The notes: generated by a model not told the origin, from the letters alone. Positions 41,009 through 50,325 are shown, numbered from the stretch's first letter. The stretch: 64,000 bases of DNA from Streptomyces sp. Ru71 (GCF_002920535.1 NZ_PQSS01000002.1:62001-126000), one strand, 5' to 3'. Translations and numbers: made by a program.

Positions 41009-42628
41009 GTGCGAAGTGTTCAGGAGATGCACGTCCAGGAGACACCGGCGAAGGCCGCCCCGACCGGGCAGGAGGCCGGTGCGTCCGTCCTGCACGGCGG
41101 CCCGCTGACCGACCCCGGCCTCACCTCCCTCGGCCAGGCGCTGGCCCGGGCCGCGCACCTGCGGACGGACCCGGCGATCTGCCTGATCGACGAGCGGGGC
41201 GCGGAGCACCGGCTGAGCTATCCCGAACTGCTCGACGAGGCGGCCCGCATCCTGACCGGGCTGCGCGCATCCGGAGCCGCCGCCGGCGACCACGTCGTGC
41301 TGCGGCTGACGCAGGAGCGCGACATACTGGGCGCCTTCTGGGCCTGTGTGCTCGGCGGCCTGGTCCCCGTCCCGGTCAGCGCGTCCCTGGACGCCGGCGT
41401 GGTGGACAGCGTCCGCCGCGTCCTCGGCGGGGCCCGGCTGCTGGACGACGTGACCGCGCTGCGCCACCACGCCCCGGCGCACTGGGACGCCGAGCGGGAC
41501 CGGCGTGCCGACCCGGCCGCCCTGATGCTGACCGCGGGCAGCTCCGGCACCCCGAAGGCCGTGGTGCTGCGGCACGGCAACATCCTCAGCCGCTCCCACG
41601 GCACCGCGCGCGCCAACGATCTCGGCGCGCACAGCGTCACGTTCAACTGGATGCCGCTGGACCACGTCAGCGGCCTCGTCATGTTCCATGTGCGCGACGT
41701 CGTCACGGCCGCCCGCCAGATCCACGCCCGCCGCGCCTGGGTGCTCGCGGACCCGCTGCGCTGGCTCGACGTGGTCGACCGGCACCGGGTGGACACCACC
41801 TGGGCGGCCGACTCCGCCTTCGACGCGCTCGCCGCCCGCCTGGACGAGGCCGAGCGCACCGGTGCGGGCGGCTGGGACCTGAGCTGTCTGCGGTACGTCA
41901 TGAACGGCGGCGCCCCCGTACGGCCGCGCACCGTGCGCCGGGTCCTGGCGGCGCTCGCCGCGCACGGGATGCCCACCGACGCCATGCGGCCGGGCTGGGG
42001 GATGTCCGAGACCTCGTCGGGCGTCGTCGACCACCGGATGGACCTGGACTCGGTGCGGGACACGGACCGGTACGTGCCGGTCGGCCGCCCGCACCCCGGA
42101 GTCAGCGTCCGCGTCGTCGACGACACGCAACGGGTGGTTCCGGTGGGGACGTTGGGGCACCTGCAGATCAAGGGTGCGCCCGTCTTCGACGGCTACCACG
42201 GCGAACCGGAGCTGAACGAGCGGGTGTTCACGGCGGACGGCTGGTTCCGCACGGGCGACATGGCGTTCGTGCGCGACGGCGCGCTGACCGTCACCGGCAG
42301 CGCCGACGACCTGATCACCCAGGGCGACCGCAGCTGCCAGGGCCACGAGATCGAGGCGGAGGTCGACGCGCTCGGCTTCGTCGAGAAGGGCAGCACCGCC
42401 GCCTGCGTCCTGGACGACGGCGCACTCGCCGTCTTCTGCGCGCTGTCGGACGACGGCCCGGCGCCCGGGCAGGCCGCCGAGCGGATCAGGCGGACGGTCG
42501 CCGACCGGTTCGGCATGACCGTCGCCCACGTCGTGCCGATGGCCGCCGCCGACATCCCCCGCACCCCGACCGGAAAGCCCCGGCGTGCCGCGCTGCGCGC
42601 CGCCTTCCGTCCCTCCCCCGAGGCATAG
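41009..42628 (+). CDS. Acyl-adenylate ligase (ANL superfamily), paralogue of the ligase at 10.3 kb
   Basis: A 539-residue AMP-forming ligase with LMLTAGSSGTPKAVVL, GWGMSETSSGV, GWFRTGDMAF and the C-terminal lysine in PRTPTGKPRRA, all consistent with activity. A8 reads GSADDLITQGD, slightly different from the paralogue GRADDLIECGG. The GTG at 41009 was chosen because AAAGG precedes it by eight bases; the ATG at 41027 has its GGAG too close. It is closely similar to the ligase at 10272-11957. Its substrate is unknown and there is no carrier protein nearby. Confidence 0.8.
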   Translation: MRSVQEMHVQETPAKAAPTGQEAGASVLHGGPLTDPGLTSLGQALARAAHLRTDPAICLIDERGAEHRLSYPELLDEAARILTGLRASGAAAGDHVVLRLTQERDILGAFWACVLGGLVPVPVSASLDAGVVDSVRRVLGGARLLDDVTALRHHAPAHWDAERDRRADPAALMLTAGSSGTPKAVVLRHGNILSRSHGTARANDLGAHSVTFNWMPLDHVSGLVMFHVRDVVTAARQIHARRAWVLADPLRWLDVVDRHRVDTTWAADSAFDALAARLDEAERTGAGGWDLSCLRYVMNGGAPVRPRTVRRVLAALAAHGMPTDAMRPGWGMSETSSGVVDHRMDLDSVRDTDRYVPVGRPHPGVSVRVVDDTQRVVPVGTLGHLQIKGAPVFDGYHGEPELNERVFTADGWFRTGDMAFVRDGALTVTGSADDLITQGDRSCQGHEIEAEVDALGFVEKGSTAACVLDDGALAVFCALSDDGPAPGQAAERIRRTVADRFGMTVAHVVPMAAADIPRTPTGKPRRAALRAAFRPSPEA

Positions 42629-42669
42629 CGCCCCGGCAGCCCCGACCCCCGTACCCCGAAAGGCCCCGC

Positions 42670-43170
42670 ATGTACGTCACCCGCCCCTACGCCCTCGACG
42701 CACGTCAGGAGGCGGCCACCGTCCGTGAACTCGCCGACCGCACCGAGATCATCGACGCGCTGTACCGTTTCGCCCTCGGCCGCGACCTGAAGGACCGCGA
42801 GCTGCTGGAGTCCGCGTTCACCGAGGACGCGGAGTTCGACTTCCGCCCGGTGGCCGGCCGGCTCGGTCTCGACCTGCCGCTCATGACGGGCCGCGACATG
42901 ATCACGGGCGTCGTCCTCAACCCCGGGATCCCGCTCGACACCACCCACGCCGTCACCAACTGCCGTACCGAGATCGACCAGGACGCGGCACGCCTCACCG
43001 CCCTGGTCGAGGCCCAGCACCTGCCCGGCGCGGACCACGGGCGGCATCTGCTCCTGAAGAACCTGTACGCCGTGGACCTGGTGCGCGCCGGCAGCCACTG
43101 GCGCATGCGCCGCGTACACGTCGAGAACGTCTGGTACACCGGCGAACCCGGAGTGCTCATCGGCCGGTGA
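42670..43170 (+). CDS. SnoaL-like (NTF2-superfamily) protein
   Basis: A 166-residue alpha+beta protein of the SnoaL_4/NTF2 type: ELADRTEIIDALYRFALGRD at the start, EDAEFDF, a TTHAVTNCRTEI strand and YAVDLVRAGSHWRMRRVHVE. The family includes cyclases, hydroxylases, isomerases and binding proteins acting on aromatic polyketides and steroids. A ring-closing or isomerising role in this cluster is possible but cannot be read from the sequence. Confidence 0.75.
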   Translation: MYVTRPYALDARQEAATVRELADRTEIIDALYRFALGRDLKDRELLESAFTEDAEFDFRPVAGRLGLDLPLMTGRDMITGVVLNPGIPLDTTHAVTNCRTEIDQDAARLTALVEAQHLPGADHGRHLLLKNLYAVDLVRAGSHWRMRRVHVENVWYTGEPGVLIGR

Positions 43171-43262
43171 GTCCCCGCGCCGGCCCATCCCGGCGCCCCG
43201 GGACCGACCCCCGATCAACGAACGACCCGACCAGACCCACCCCTTGAAAGGCAGGACTCGCG

Positions 43263-43673
43263 ATGACGAGCGCAGCCCTTCCCCTGGACCCCGCCGTCCG
43301 GGAGCTGGCCGACGGCCCCAACTTCGCCGCCCTGACCACGCTCATGCCGGACGGGACCCCGCAGACCCAGGTGGTCTGGCTGTCGGCCGACGGCGACCGG
43401 CTGGTGATCAACAGCGAGGTGGAGCGCCAGAAGGTGCGCAACCTCAGGCGCGACCCCCGGGCCACACTCATGATCTGGAAGCGCGACAACCCCTATGTCT
43501 ACGCGGAGGTGCGCGGCCAGGTCGTGGAGGAGGAGAACGGGCCCACCGCCCGCGCCCACATCGACGAACTCGCCATGAAGTACAACGGCCGCCCCTACCC
43601 GCAGAAGGACATCGGCTCCGACCGCGTCATCCTGCGCATCGCCGTGCGGCGCCAGCGGGTCTGGGGCCTGTGA
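43263..43673 (+). CDS. PPOX-class (F420/FMN-binding split-barrel) oxidoreductase
   Basis: A 136-residue pyridoxamine-5'-phosphate-oxidase-fold protein: FAALTTLMPDGTPQTQVVWL, VINSEVERQKVRNLRRDP and DRVILRIAVRRQRVWGL. This pattern is typical of actinobacterial F420-dependent PPOX proteins, which reduce or oxidise ring systems. The stop overlaps a possible upstream start of the thioesterase (TGATG). Confidence 0.82.
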   Translation: MTSAALPLDPAVRELADGPNFAALTTLMPDGTPQTQVVWLSADGDRLVINSEVERQKVRNLRRDPRATLMIWKRDNPYVYAEVRGQVVEEENGPTARAHIDELAMKYNGRPYPQKDIGSDRVILRIAVRRQRVWGL

Positions 43674-43720
43674 TGCCCGTCCCCGTACAGCATTCCGCAG
43701 CACAGCCGACCGGAGAGAAC

Positions 43721-44146
43721 ATGCCGAACACCCTGCAGCGCCCCCTGCCGCTGGGCGACCTCGCCTCCCGCATGGGCATCGAACTCACCGAGGTCTCCGC
43801 CGAGCGGGTCGTCGCCACCATGCCCGTGCAGGGCAACACCCAGCCGTACGGCCTGCTGCACGGCGGAGCCTCCGCGGCCCTGGCCGAGACCCTCGGCTCG
43901 ATCGGCGCCGCCCTGCACGCCGGGCCCACACACATCGCCGTCGGCGTCGACCTCAACTGCACCCACCACCGCGGCGCCGACTCCGGCACGGTCACCGGCG
44001 AGGCCACACCGGTGCACCGCGGCCGGACGACGGCGACGTACGAGATCGTCGTCAGCGACGAGCGGGCCCGCCGGATCTGCACGGCCCGTCTGACCTGCCT
44101 GCTCAGGCCCGCCCCCGGTCAGCAGGGCGCCACCCGCCCCGCTTAG
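43721..44146 (+). CDS. Hotdog thioesterase, DHNA-CoA / PaaI type
   Basis: A 141-residue hotdog thioesterase with the acyl-CoA thioesterase signature QPYGLLHGGASAALAET, whose Glu is the presumed base, and VGVDLNCTHHRG. This matches the YdiI group that hydrolyses 1,4-dihydroxy-2-naphthoyl-CoA, the product of MenB. In this cluster it would release DHNA. I chose the ATG at 43721, preceded by GGAGAG; an ATG at 43673 is also in frame. Confidence 0.82.
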   Translation: MPNTLQRPLPLGDLASRMGIELTEVSAERVVATMPVQGNTQPYGLLHGGASAALAETLGSIGAALHAGPTHIAVGVDLNCTHHRGADSGTVTGEATPVHRGRTTATYEIVVSDERARRICTARLTCLLRPAPGQQGATRPA

Positions 44147-44175
44147 CATGTGGCCCACCGACGGGGGAGGGTGAC

Positions 44176-45648
44176 ATGCCGCAGGTTGTCGACGCCGAGG
44201 TGCTCGTGGTGGGCGGCGGCCCCGTCGGCATGCTCGTCGCCGCCGAACTCGGGCTGACGGGCGTGCGCGTGGTCGTCCTGGAGCGGCGCGCGGCGGTCTC
44301 GGACCGCCCGAAGGCCAACACCCTGCACGCCCGCGCCGTGCAGAGCCTGGCCAGACGCGGCTATCTGGACGCGGTGGCGGGCGCGGCGGACGCGGCCGCG
44401 CAGCCCTTCCACTTCGCCGGGATCGGGGGCCTGGAGATCGCCGCCCCCGAGGGCGAGCCGACCCCGATCCTCAAGCTCGCGCAGGCGGACCTGGAAAGGG
44501 CCCTGGAACGGCGGGCGGTGGCGCACGGGGTCACCGTGCTGCGCTCCCACGAGGTCACGCAGGTCTCCCAGGACGCGGACGGGGTCCGGGTCGAGGCCCG
44601 CACGCCCGACGGCACCACGTGCTTCTCGGCGCTCTACCTGGTGGGCGCCGACGGCGGCGCCGGCCGAGTGCGGGAGCAGGCGGGCTTCGCCGCGGACACC
44701 AGCGCGGCGACCGTCTCCGCGCTGATGGGGCAGGTCCGGTTCGCGGACCCGGACACCGCACCGCGCGGCTGGCAGCGCACGTCCCGCGGCTGGGTGGTGT
44801 GCCGGCCGGAGCCCGACGGGACCGGCGTCATCCGCACCCTGGACTTCGACGCGCCCGCCGACCGGCGGGCCCGGCCCACCCTCGACGAACTGCGCACCGA
44901 GGTCTCCCGCGTCCTCGGACACGACGTGCCGATGACCGAGGCCCTGTACCTGAGCAGGTTCAGCGATTTCACCCGGGTCGCGCGCACCTTCCGCCGCGGG
45001 CGGGTCTTCCTGGCCGGGGACGCCGCGCACATCCACTTCCCCATCGGGGGGCAGGGCCTGAGCACGGGCATCGGTGACGCCTTCAACCTCGCCTGGAAGC
45101 TCGGCTGCGCGGTGCGCACGGGCTCGGGCGACCGACTGCTCGACACCTACGACGTGGAGCGCCGCCCCGTCGTCGAACAGGTCGTGCGCAACACCCGGGC
45201 GCAGCTGGCCCTGATGCGCCCCGGACCGGAACTCGACCCGCTGCGCGAGCTGTTCGCGCGCCTGCTGCCCTTCGGCGAGGTCAGCGCCCTGCTCGGCGGT
45301 GACCTGAGCGCGCAGGAGACGGTGTGCTCCGCCGGCCGGGACAGCGCCTGCGCCTGGACCGGCAGGTTCCTGTCCAACCGGCTCCTCAAGACGGACCACG
45401 GCACCGAGGACGTCATGGAGCTGCTGCGTGCGGGGCGCCCGCTGCTGCTGCACCACGCCGACTCGGGCCTGCGGCACGCGGCGGTGGCAGGGCGCTGGGA
45501 CCACACGGTCCGGCTGGTGCGGGTGCACGGGCAGCGTCCCCTGGAGCGGGACGCCCTGCTCGTCCGCCCCGACGGCTACATCGCCTGGACGTCCGAGAGC
45601 GAGGATCTCGCGGACCTCCTGGGCGCCTGGTTCGGCCGGCCGCGCTGA
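44176..45648 (+). CDS. FAD-dependent aromatic hydroxylase
   Basis: A 490-residue PheA/TfdB-type monooxygenase with VLVVGGGPVGMLVAAEL, the VGADGGAGRVREQAGF segment, FLAGDAAHIHFPIGGQGL and GIGDAFNLAWKL, then a thioredoxin-like C-terminal domain. It resembles the enzymes that hydroxylate polyketide quinones or modify rifamycin and tetracycline. It is the second such enzyme of the cluster and the last cluster gene on this side. It converges with the IclR gene. Confidence 0.85.
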   Translation: MPQVVDAEVLVVGGGPVGMLVAAELGLTGVRVVVLERRAAVSDRPKANTLHARAVQSLARRGYLDAVAGAADAAAQPFHFAGIGGLEIAAPEGEPTPILKLAQADLERALERRAVAHGVTVLRSHEVTQVSQDADGVRVEARTPDGTTCFSALYLVGADGGAGRVREQAGFAADTSAATVSALMGQVRFADPDTAPRGWQRTSRGWVVCRPEPDGTGVIRTLDFDAPADRRARPTLDELRTEVSRVLGHDVPMTEALYLSRFSDFTRVARTFRRGRVFLAGDAAHIHFPIGGQGLSTGIGDAFNLAWKLGCAVRTGSGDRLLDTYDVERRPVVEQVVRNTRAQLALMRPGPELDPLRELFARLLPFGEVSALLGGDLSAQETVCSAGRDSACAWTGRFLSNRLLKTDHGTEDVMELLRAGRPLLLHHADSGLRHAAVAGRWDHTVRLVRVHGQRPLERDALLVRPDGYIAWTSESEDLADLLGAWFGRPR

Positions 45649-45676
45649 TCACGCCCCGCAGCCGCCCGTGGGCCGG

Positions 45677-47254
45677 TCAGGTCAGCGGGACCCGTGTGAA
45701 GCGGGACGCCGTGCGCAGGTCCTTCTCGATCCGGGACGCCGCCGCGAGGAGTTCCGGCAGGAGCGCCTCCACGCATTCCTCCGGGGTGCGGCGGGCCGCG
45801 TGGGCTGCCACCGTCAGGGCCGCCACCACGTCGCCGCCGGCGTCGTGGACGGGGACCGCGAGGGTGCGCAGACCCGCCTCCAGCTCCGCGTCCAGCAGCA
45901 CGTACGGGGCGGCCTCGCCGTGGGGGAGCAGGACGCCGCCCGCCGAGGTCCCGGACGCCGGGAGGCGGGTGCCCAGGGGGATGTCGGCGCTCATCACCCG
46001 GTGGTGCGTCGACCGGGCCACGTACTGGATCTCGTCCGGGGACGGGGTGCGGACCGCCAGGGCCGTCGACTCGTGGATGCGGGCCGTCAGGTCGGCCAGG
46101 TGGGGCCGGGCGATGTCCGGGAGGCTCGTGCGGGACAGGGGCGGGAAGCCCAGCGACAGCACCCGGGGGGTCAGGCGGAAGGCGCGGTCGTCCTGCGTCG
46201 TCTCCACCAGGCCCAGGTGCTCGTAGGTGATCAGCGCCCTGCGTGCCGTCGCTCTCGCCAGGCCCGTCGCCTTCGCCACCTCCGTCAGCGTCAGGCTGCC
46301 TCTGCCCTCGCCGAACGCCGTCACCACGGTCAGGCCCCGGGCCAGGGACTCGACGAAGGTGCGGCCCAGTTCGGTCTTCGACGCCGCCGTCCAGGTCGCC
46401 AGGCCGGCGGGGGGCGGTGAGACCGGTGCGCCGGCCGGCTGGGCGGTGAGGGCACCTTCCATCGCCCGCACCGCTTCGCGCAGGCGCGGGAGCAGCGTCG
46501 TCGCCAGGTCCTCGGCCGTGTGGCGGCTGGTGTGGCTCACCACGCTCGCCACGCAGGCGATGCGGCCGCTGTGCGGGTCCCGCACCGGGACCGAGACGGC
46601 CACCAGGCCCGGTTCGATCAGCTGGTCGTCCAGCGACCAGCCGTCGCGCCGCGCCCGCCGGGTGCGGCGCTCGAAGTCCTCGTCGGGCAACGGGCGTTCC
46701 CTCGGTGGTACGGCCGTGAAGGCGGCGTCGCGCGGGTCCGCCGCCCGGCGCTCGCGCCAGCGGGCCCAGTCCGCTGCCGTCCACTCGGTGGCGAAGAGGG
46801 GGCCGGGGGCCGTGCGCTCGGCCGGGAGCAGGTCGCCGATGCGGAAGCTCAGCGACATCGCGCGGCGGCGGGTCGCCTGGTGGATGAAGCGGATGCCGTC
46901 CCGGTCGGCGACCGCCAGGGACACGGACTCGTCCAGTTCGTCCGCCAGGGCGTCGGCGTGCGCGGACAGCAGGGCGGGCAGGCGCAGGGCCGCCAGGTAG
47001 GCGTTGCCCAGCTCCATCACACGGGGCGTCAGGACCGCGTCGCGGCCGTCCAGGCGCACGTAGCCCATGCGGGCCAGGGTGGCGGTGATGCGGTCCACCG
47101 TGGCGCGGGCCAGTCCCGTGGTCTTCTCCAGCGCGCTCAGGCTGAGCGTGCCGCCCGCCTCCGTCAGCCGGCGCAGTACGGCGACCCCGCGGATCAGCGG
47201 GGTGACGGCCTCCTCCGGGGGCGCGGCGGTGGCGGCGGCGTCGGGCGGGTGCAT
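45677..47254 (-). CDS. Tandem IclR-family regulator (two full modules)
   Basis: A 525-residue protein containing two complete IclR units in one chain. The first HTH is near residues 20-80 (LSALEKTTGLARATVDRI) with its effector domain to about 260. The second HTH is near 300-360 (LTEVAKATGLARATARRAL) with its effector domain to the end. Single IclR proteins are about 260 residues. Double forms are known from aromatic-degradation regulators in streptomycetes. It is convergent with the last cluster gene, so it may or may not belong to the cluster. Confidence 0.85.
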   Translation of the reverse strand: MHPPDAAATAAPPEEAVTPLIRGVAVLRRLTEAGGTLSLSALEKTTGLARATVDRITATLARMGYVRLDGRDAVLTPRVMELGNAYLAALRLPALLSAHADALADELDESVSLAVADRDGIRFIHQATRRRAMSLSFRIGDLLPAERTAPGPLFATEWTAADWARWRERRAADPRDAAFTAVPPRERPLPDEDFERRTRRARRDGWSLDDQLIEPGLVAVSVPVRDPHSGRIACVASVVSHTSRHTAEDLATTLLPRLREAVRAMEGALTAQPAGAPVSPPPAGLATWTAASKTELGRTFVESLARGLTVVTAFGEGRGSLTLTEVAKATGLARATARRALITYEHLGLVETTQDDRAFRLTPRVLSLGFPPLSRTSLPDIARPHLADLTARIHESTALAVRTPSPDEIQYVARSTHHRVMSADIPLGTRLPASGTSAGGVLLPHGEAAPYVLLDAELEAGLRTLAVPVHDAGGDVVAALTVAAHAARRTPEECVEALLPELLAAASRIEKDLRTASRFTRVPLT

Positions 47255-47338
47255 GGCCGTGCGCTCTCCAGGGCTGGCGGGGAGGTCTCGCCCACACGGT
47301 ATCCGCAGGCCCGCGGGCCCGCCGAGCGCACGCCCCCG

Positions 47339-48757
47339 TCAGGACTTCGGCAGCGTGTTCACGTAGTGCGTCCCGCCCGCCGCCAGGTCCCGCACGGTGC
47401 GCTGGGCGTCCTTGGCCGGTACGGCCTTGCCCGCCTGGTAGTAGAGCCAGTCGACCTGCATGTCCCAGGTGCGCGGCCCCTTGAAGGGCAGGTCGATGAA
47501 CCAGGTGCTGAAGTTGATCGTCATCGGCTCGCGCGGGGAGTGCGCGCTGCCGTTGCCGAACAGCTTCTCGCCGTCGACCGAGTACGTCGTGTGGCCGTCC
47601 ACCGCCGTGACCACCAGCGTGTGCCAGCCGCCGAGCTTCGTCATACGGGACCTGGTCACGCGGTCGTTGCGCGCGCTGTCGCGCCAGCTGGTGGTGTCCA
47701 TCAGCGGGCCGTAGCGGTCCCAGCCGCCGTTGGGCATGTACTCGTAGTCCAGCTCGCTGTACTTCGGCGAGGTGTGGTCGGGGGAGATGGTGAAGAAGGA
47801 CTGGGCGACGTGGTCGCCGTCCTTCCCGCTCACCGGCTTGTCGCTCAGGCGGACCCGGGCGACCAGGGTGCCGGTGGAGAAGGCCGGCGCCGTGGTGTGG
47901 AACTCCGACTGCCGGGTGCCCTGCCGCGTGCCGTCGCTCTCGGCCGTCAGCCGGAGCGTCTGCCCACTGGTGCCGGTGCCGTCCGGGGCCGCCGCCGGGA
48001 AGCTGACGCCCTGCGCCGACCAGCTGTCCTTGATACCCGGGCCGCCCTCCCCGTCGCGGGCCTCCCAGCCGTTGGCGGCCAGCGCCGGGTCGTGGGGGCC
48101 GGTGTAGTCGAAGTCGTCGAAGAGCACACCGGCGGGCAGGGCCGCGCGGGCCGTCCTCGGTGCCGGGCCGTTGCCTTCCGGTTCCTCGCCCCAGACGCGG
48201 GTGCCGCGCAGATACGCGCTCACCCGCTCCGACGTCTCGTAGTGGGTGACCCCGGCCTGGAAGGAACGGTCGTCGGACTGGTCCGCCTTCTTGCCGTCGG
48301 TGCGGTAGAGCTGCAGCCCGATCGCGGCCGTGGAGGCGCCCGGAGCGAGCGTGCCGGCGTCGGAGGTGAAGCCGACCTGCAGGTAGTGGTCGGCCTGCGC
48401 GGCCGGGGCGCCGGCGGCGGCCGTCGTGAGCGTGATGCGGGAGCAACCCAGCGACGTCTGCACGCAGTTGGCGGCGTACGGCGCCCCGTCGTCGGCCGAG
48501 TACCAGTAGCGCAGGGTGACGTCGCCGAGGTTCACCGGCTGTGCGGAGGAGTTGATGACTTCCAGCCAGGGCTGCGCCACGCCGCTGGAGGCGGGGACGC
48601 CGGTGCGGTAGCGCACCGTCAGCGCGGTGTCCTGGGCGTCGCCGGAGCGCCACTTGGCGTAGCCCGTCACGCCCGCGCCGGCGAGCAGGCCAGCGGCGAG
48701 GACCGACAGGACGGTGTTGCGGGTGCGGTGGGACGGCCGGCGGCGCCCGCGGCTCAC
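47339..48757 (-). CDS. Membrane-anchored CBM3 plus GH16-like glycosidase
   Basis: About 472 residues. A basic N-terminus and one TM or uncleaved signal segment (NTVLSVLAAGLLAGAGVTGY) come first. Next is a family 3 cellulose-binding-type module (about 45-195: AQPWLEVINSSAQPVNLG, LRYWYSADDGAPY), then a GH16/concanavalin-like domain whose SELDYEYMPNGG carries the E-x-D-x-E catalytic pattern. It probably binds and trims a surface glucan. It starts at one of two adjacent GTG codons (48757 or 48760) after GGGAG. It is divergent from a family 2 glycosyltransferase, suggesting a shared exopolysaccharide role. Confidence 0.75.
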   Translation of the reverse strand: MSRGRRRPSHRTRNTVLSVLAAGLLAGAGVTGYAKWRSGDAQDTALTVRYRTGVPASSGVAQPWLEVINSSAQPVNLGDVTLRYWYSADDGAPYAANCVQTSLGCSRITLTTAAAGAPAAQADHYLQVGFTSDAGTLAPGASTAAIGLQLYRTDGKKADQSDDRSFQAGVTHYETSERVSAYLRGTRVWGEEPEGNGPAPRTARAALPAGVLFDDFDYTGPHDPALAANGWEARDGEGGPGIKDSWSAQGVSFPAAAPDGTGTSGQTLRLTAESDGTRQGTRQSEFHTTAPAFSTGTLVARVRLSDKPVSGKDGDHVAQSFFTISPDHTSPKYSELDYEYMPNGGWDRYGPLMDTTSWRDSARNDRVTRSRMTKLGGWHTLVVTAVDGHTTYSVDGEKLFGNGSAHSPREPMTINFSTWFIDLPFKGPRTWDMQVDWLYYQAGKAVPAKDAQRTVRDLAAGGTHYVNTLPKS

Positions 48758-49108
48758 CACGGTGCTCCCTCGCCCGGCGCGTGTCTGTGGGTGATCATCG
48801 CGCCGTATCGTAAGCGCGATTTCGCCGAACCCACCAGGGTGGGTTTTTTTCGTAACCTCCCCTGTGCTTTCCCTCACAGGCGTCGAGTGGGCTTATGTCA
48901 CCCAAGTGTCCGAATTGCAGTGCCTTTCTCGTGCAGCTGCGCCCCGTGTTGTTCACCTGTGCTTCATTCAGGATTCCGATCGGGCACGTGGGGGCCGTGA
49001 TTCCGTATGGGCCGGTCAGACGGACGTGCGGTATTTTCCGATCGCATTCACAGGATGGGCACAGCGCGGGGGGCGTTGTGTGAAAAAGCCCGGTGGGGGG
49101 TTTCGGAA
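48758..49108. promoter_or_regulatory. 351-bp divergent intergenic region with a terminator-like hairpin
   Basis: This AT-richer stretch lies between the glycosidase and glycosyltransferase genes. It contains a plus-strand hairpin followed by seven T residues (48828-48850), an unusual place for a terminator because no gene lies immediately upstream on that strand. It may be an attenuator in a long leader of the glycosyltransferase gene, or insulation between divergent promoters. No known riboswitch class was recognised. Confidence 0.4.
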
Positions 49109-50269
49109 GTGTCCGAAGTGACGACACGCAGCCGGCATCGAAGAGGCCGCGCCGCGTACGGGCAGGTGGCCGAGGCGCCGGACGCGCTGGTCTACGAGAC
49201 CGTCGTCCTGGTGCCCGCGCGCAACGAGGAGGCGGGGGTCCTCACCTCGCTGGACTCCCTGGCCGGACAGAGCCGGCGGCCCGACCTCATCGTCGTGGTC
49301 GTCAACAACTCCACCGACCGCACCGAGGAATTCGCGCGGGCGTTCGCCGAGGACGAGCGCACCCCGCCCACGGTCGTGCTGACCCTGGACGACAACCCGC
49401 ACAAGAAGGCGGGCGCCCTCAACCACGGCCTGCGCTGGCTGCGCGAGGCCGTCGGCGGGCGGCTGACCGGGCGGGTCGGGCACATCCTGGTCATGGACGC
49501 CGACACCGAGCTGCACTCCCGCTTCGTCGAGCGGGCCCGCAACGTCATCGCCTCCGACCCGGAGATCGGCGGCGTCAGCGCCGCCTGCCTCGGCCGCACC
49601 GACCTGTGGCGCAACCCCTGGCAGCGGTTCCTGCTCGGGATGCAGATCATCGAGTACGGCCGCGCCGCCAACGCGCGCTACCGCAAGGACGTGCACACCA
49701 TGTCCGGGGCGGGCTCCTTCTACCGGGCCGAGGCCCTGCAGAACCTGATCGACTGGCGCGGCGAGGTCTTCTGGGAGGACCACCGCAACCTGGTCGAGGA
49801 CTACGAGACCACGCTCGCGCTGAAGGAGTCCGGCTGGAAGGTCACGGCGAACCAGCTCTGCATCGCCTACACCGACCTGATGCCCACGCTGCGCGAGCTG
49901 ATCCAGCAGCGCGAGCGGTGGAGCCGGGGCACCGTCGACACGCTGCGCCGGCGCGGCTGGACGAAGTTCACCTGGCACTCCATCAGCACGATGATCCTGG
50001 GTCTGCTCGGCATCGTGTACATCTTCGGCTGGGGCGCCCCGCAACTCGTCGCGCTGGCGGAATACGGCTTCTACCACCACCCGCTGCTGTGGGCGCTGTT
50101 CGCCTTCTGGATCGTCTATCCCGCACTGCGGGTGCGCAATCTCGGCTGGAAGGCGATGCTCGTCGAGGCCGTGCTGCTGCCGGAACTCGTCTACACCGTC
50201 GTGCGCGCCTACTGGCTCATATCGTCCATCGTGAAGTCCTATGTGACGCGCGTGTCCTCCTGGAAATAG
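49109..50269 (+). CDS. Family 2 glycosyltransferase, membrane-bound polysaccharide synthase
   Basis: About 386 residues. The GT2 catalytic domain shows VLVPARNEEAGVLTSLDSL, the DADTELH metal motif, GAGSFYRAEAL, VEDYETTLALK and the QQRERWSRGT processivity motif. Three or four C-terminal TM segments follow from about residue 300 (TMILGLLGIVYIFGWGAPQL onward). This is the layout of processive synthases of poly-N-acetylglucosamine, hyaluronan or cellulose type. A GTG at 49118 is an alternative start. A small TM protein follows, possibly its partner. Confidence 0.83.
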   Translation: MSEVTTRSRHRRGRAAYGQVAEAPDALVYETVVLVPARNEEAGVLTSLDSLAGQSRRPDLIVVVVNNSTDRTEEFARAFAEDERTPPTVVLTLDDNPHKKAGALNHGLRWLREAVGGRLTGRVGHILVMDADTELHSRFVERARNVIASDPEIGGVSAACLGRTDLWRNPWQRFLLGMQIIEYGRAANARYRKDVHTMSGAGSFYRAEALQNLIDWRGEVFWEDHRNLVEDYETTLALKESGWKVTANQLCIAYTDLMPTLRELIQQRERWSRGTVDTLRRRGWTKFTWHSISTMILGLLGIVYIFGWGAPQLVALAEYGFYHHPLLWALFAFWIVYPALRVRNLGWKAMLVEAVLLPELVYTVVRAYWLISSIVKSYVTRVSSWK

Positions 50270-50325
50270 CCCGCCGCCCGGAAGTGAACGGAGCGGAATA
50301 ACCAGGGAAACAATCGGAGAGAGAA

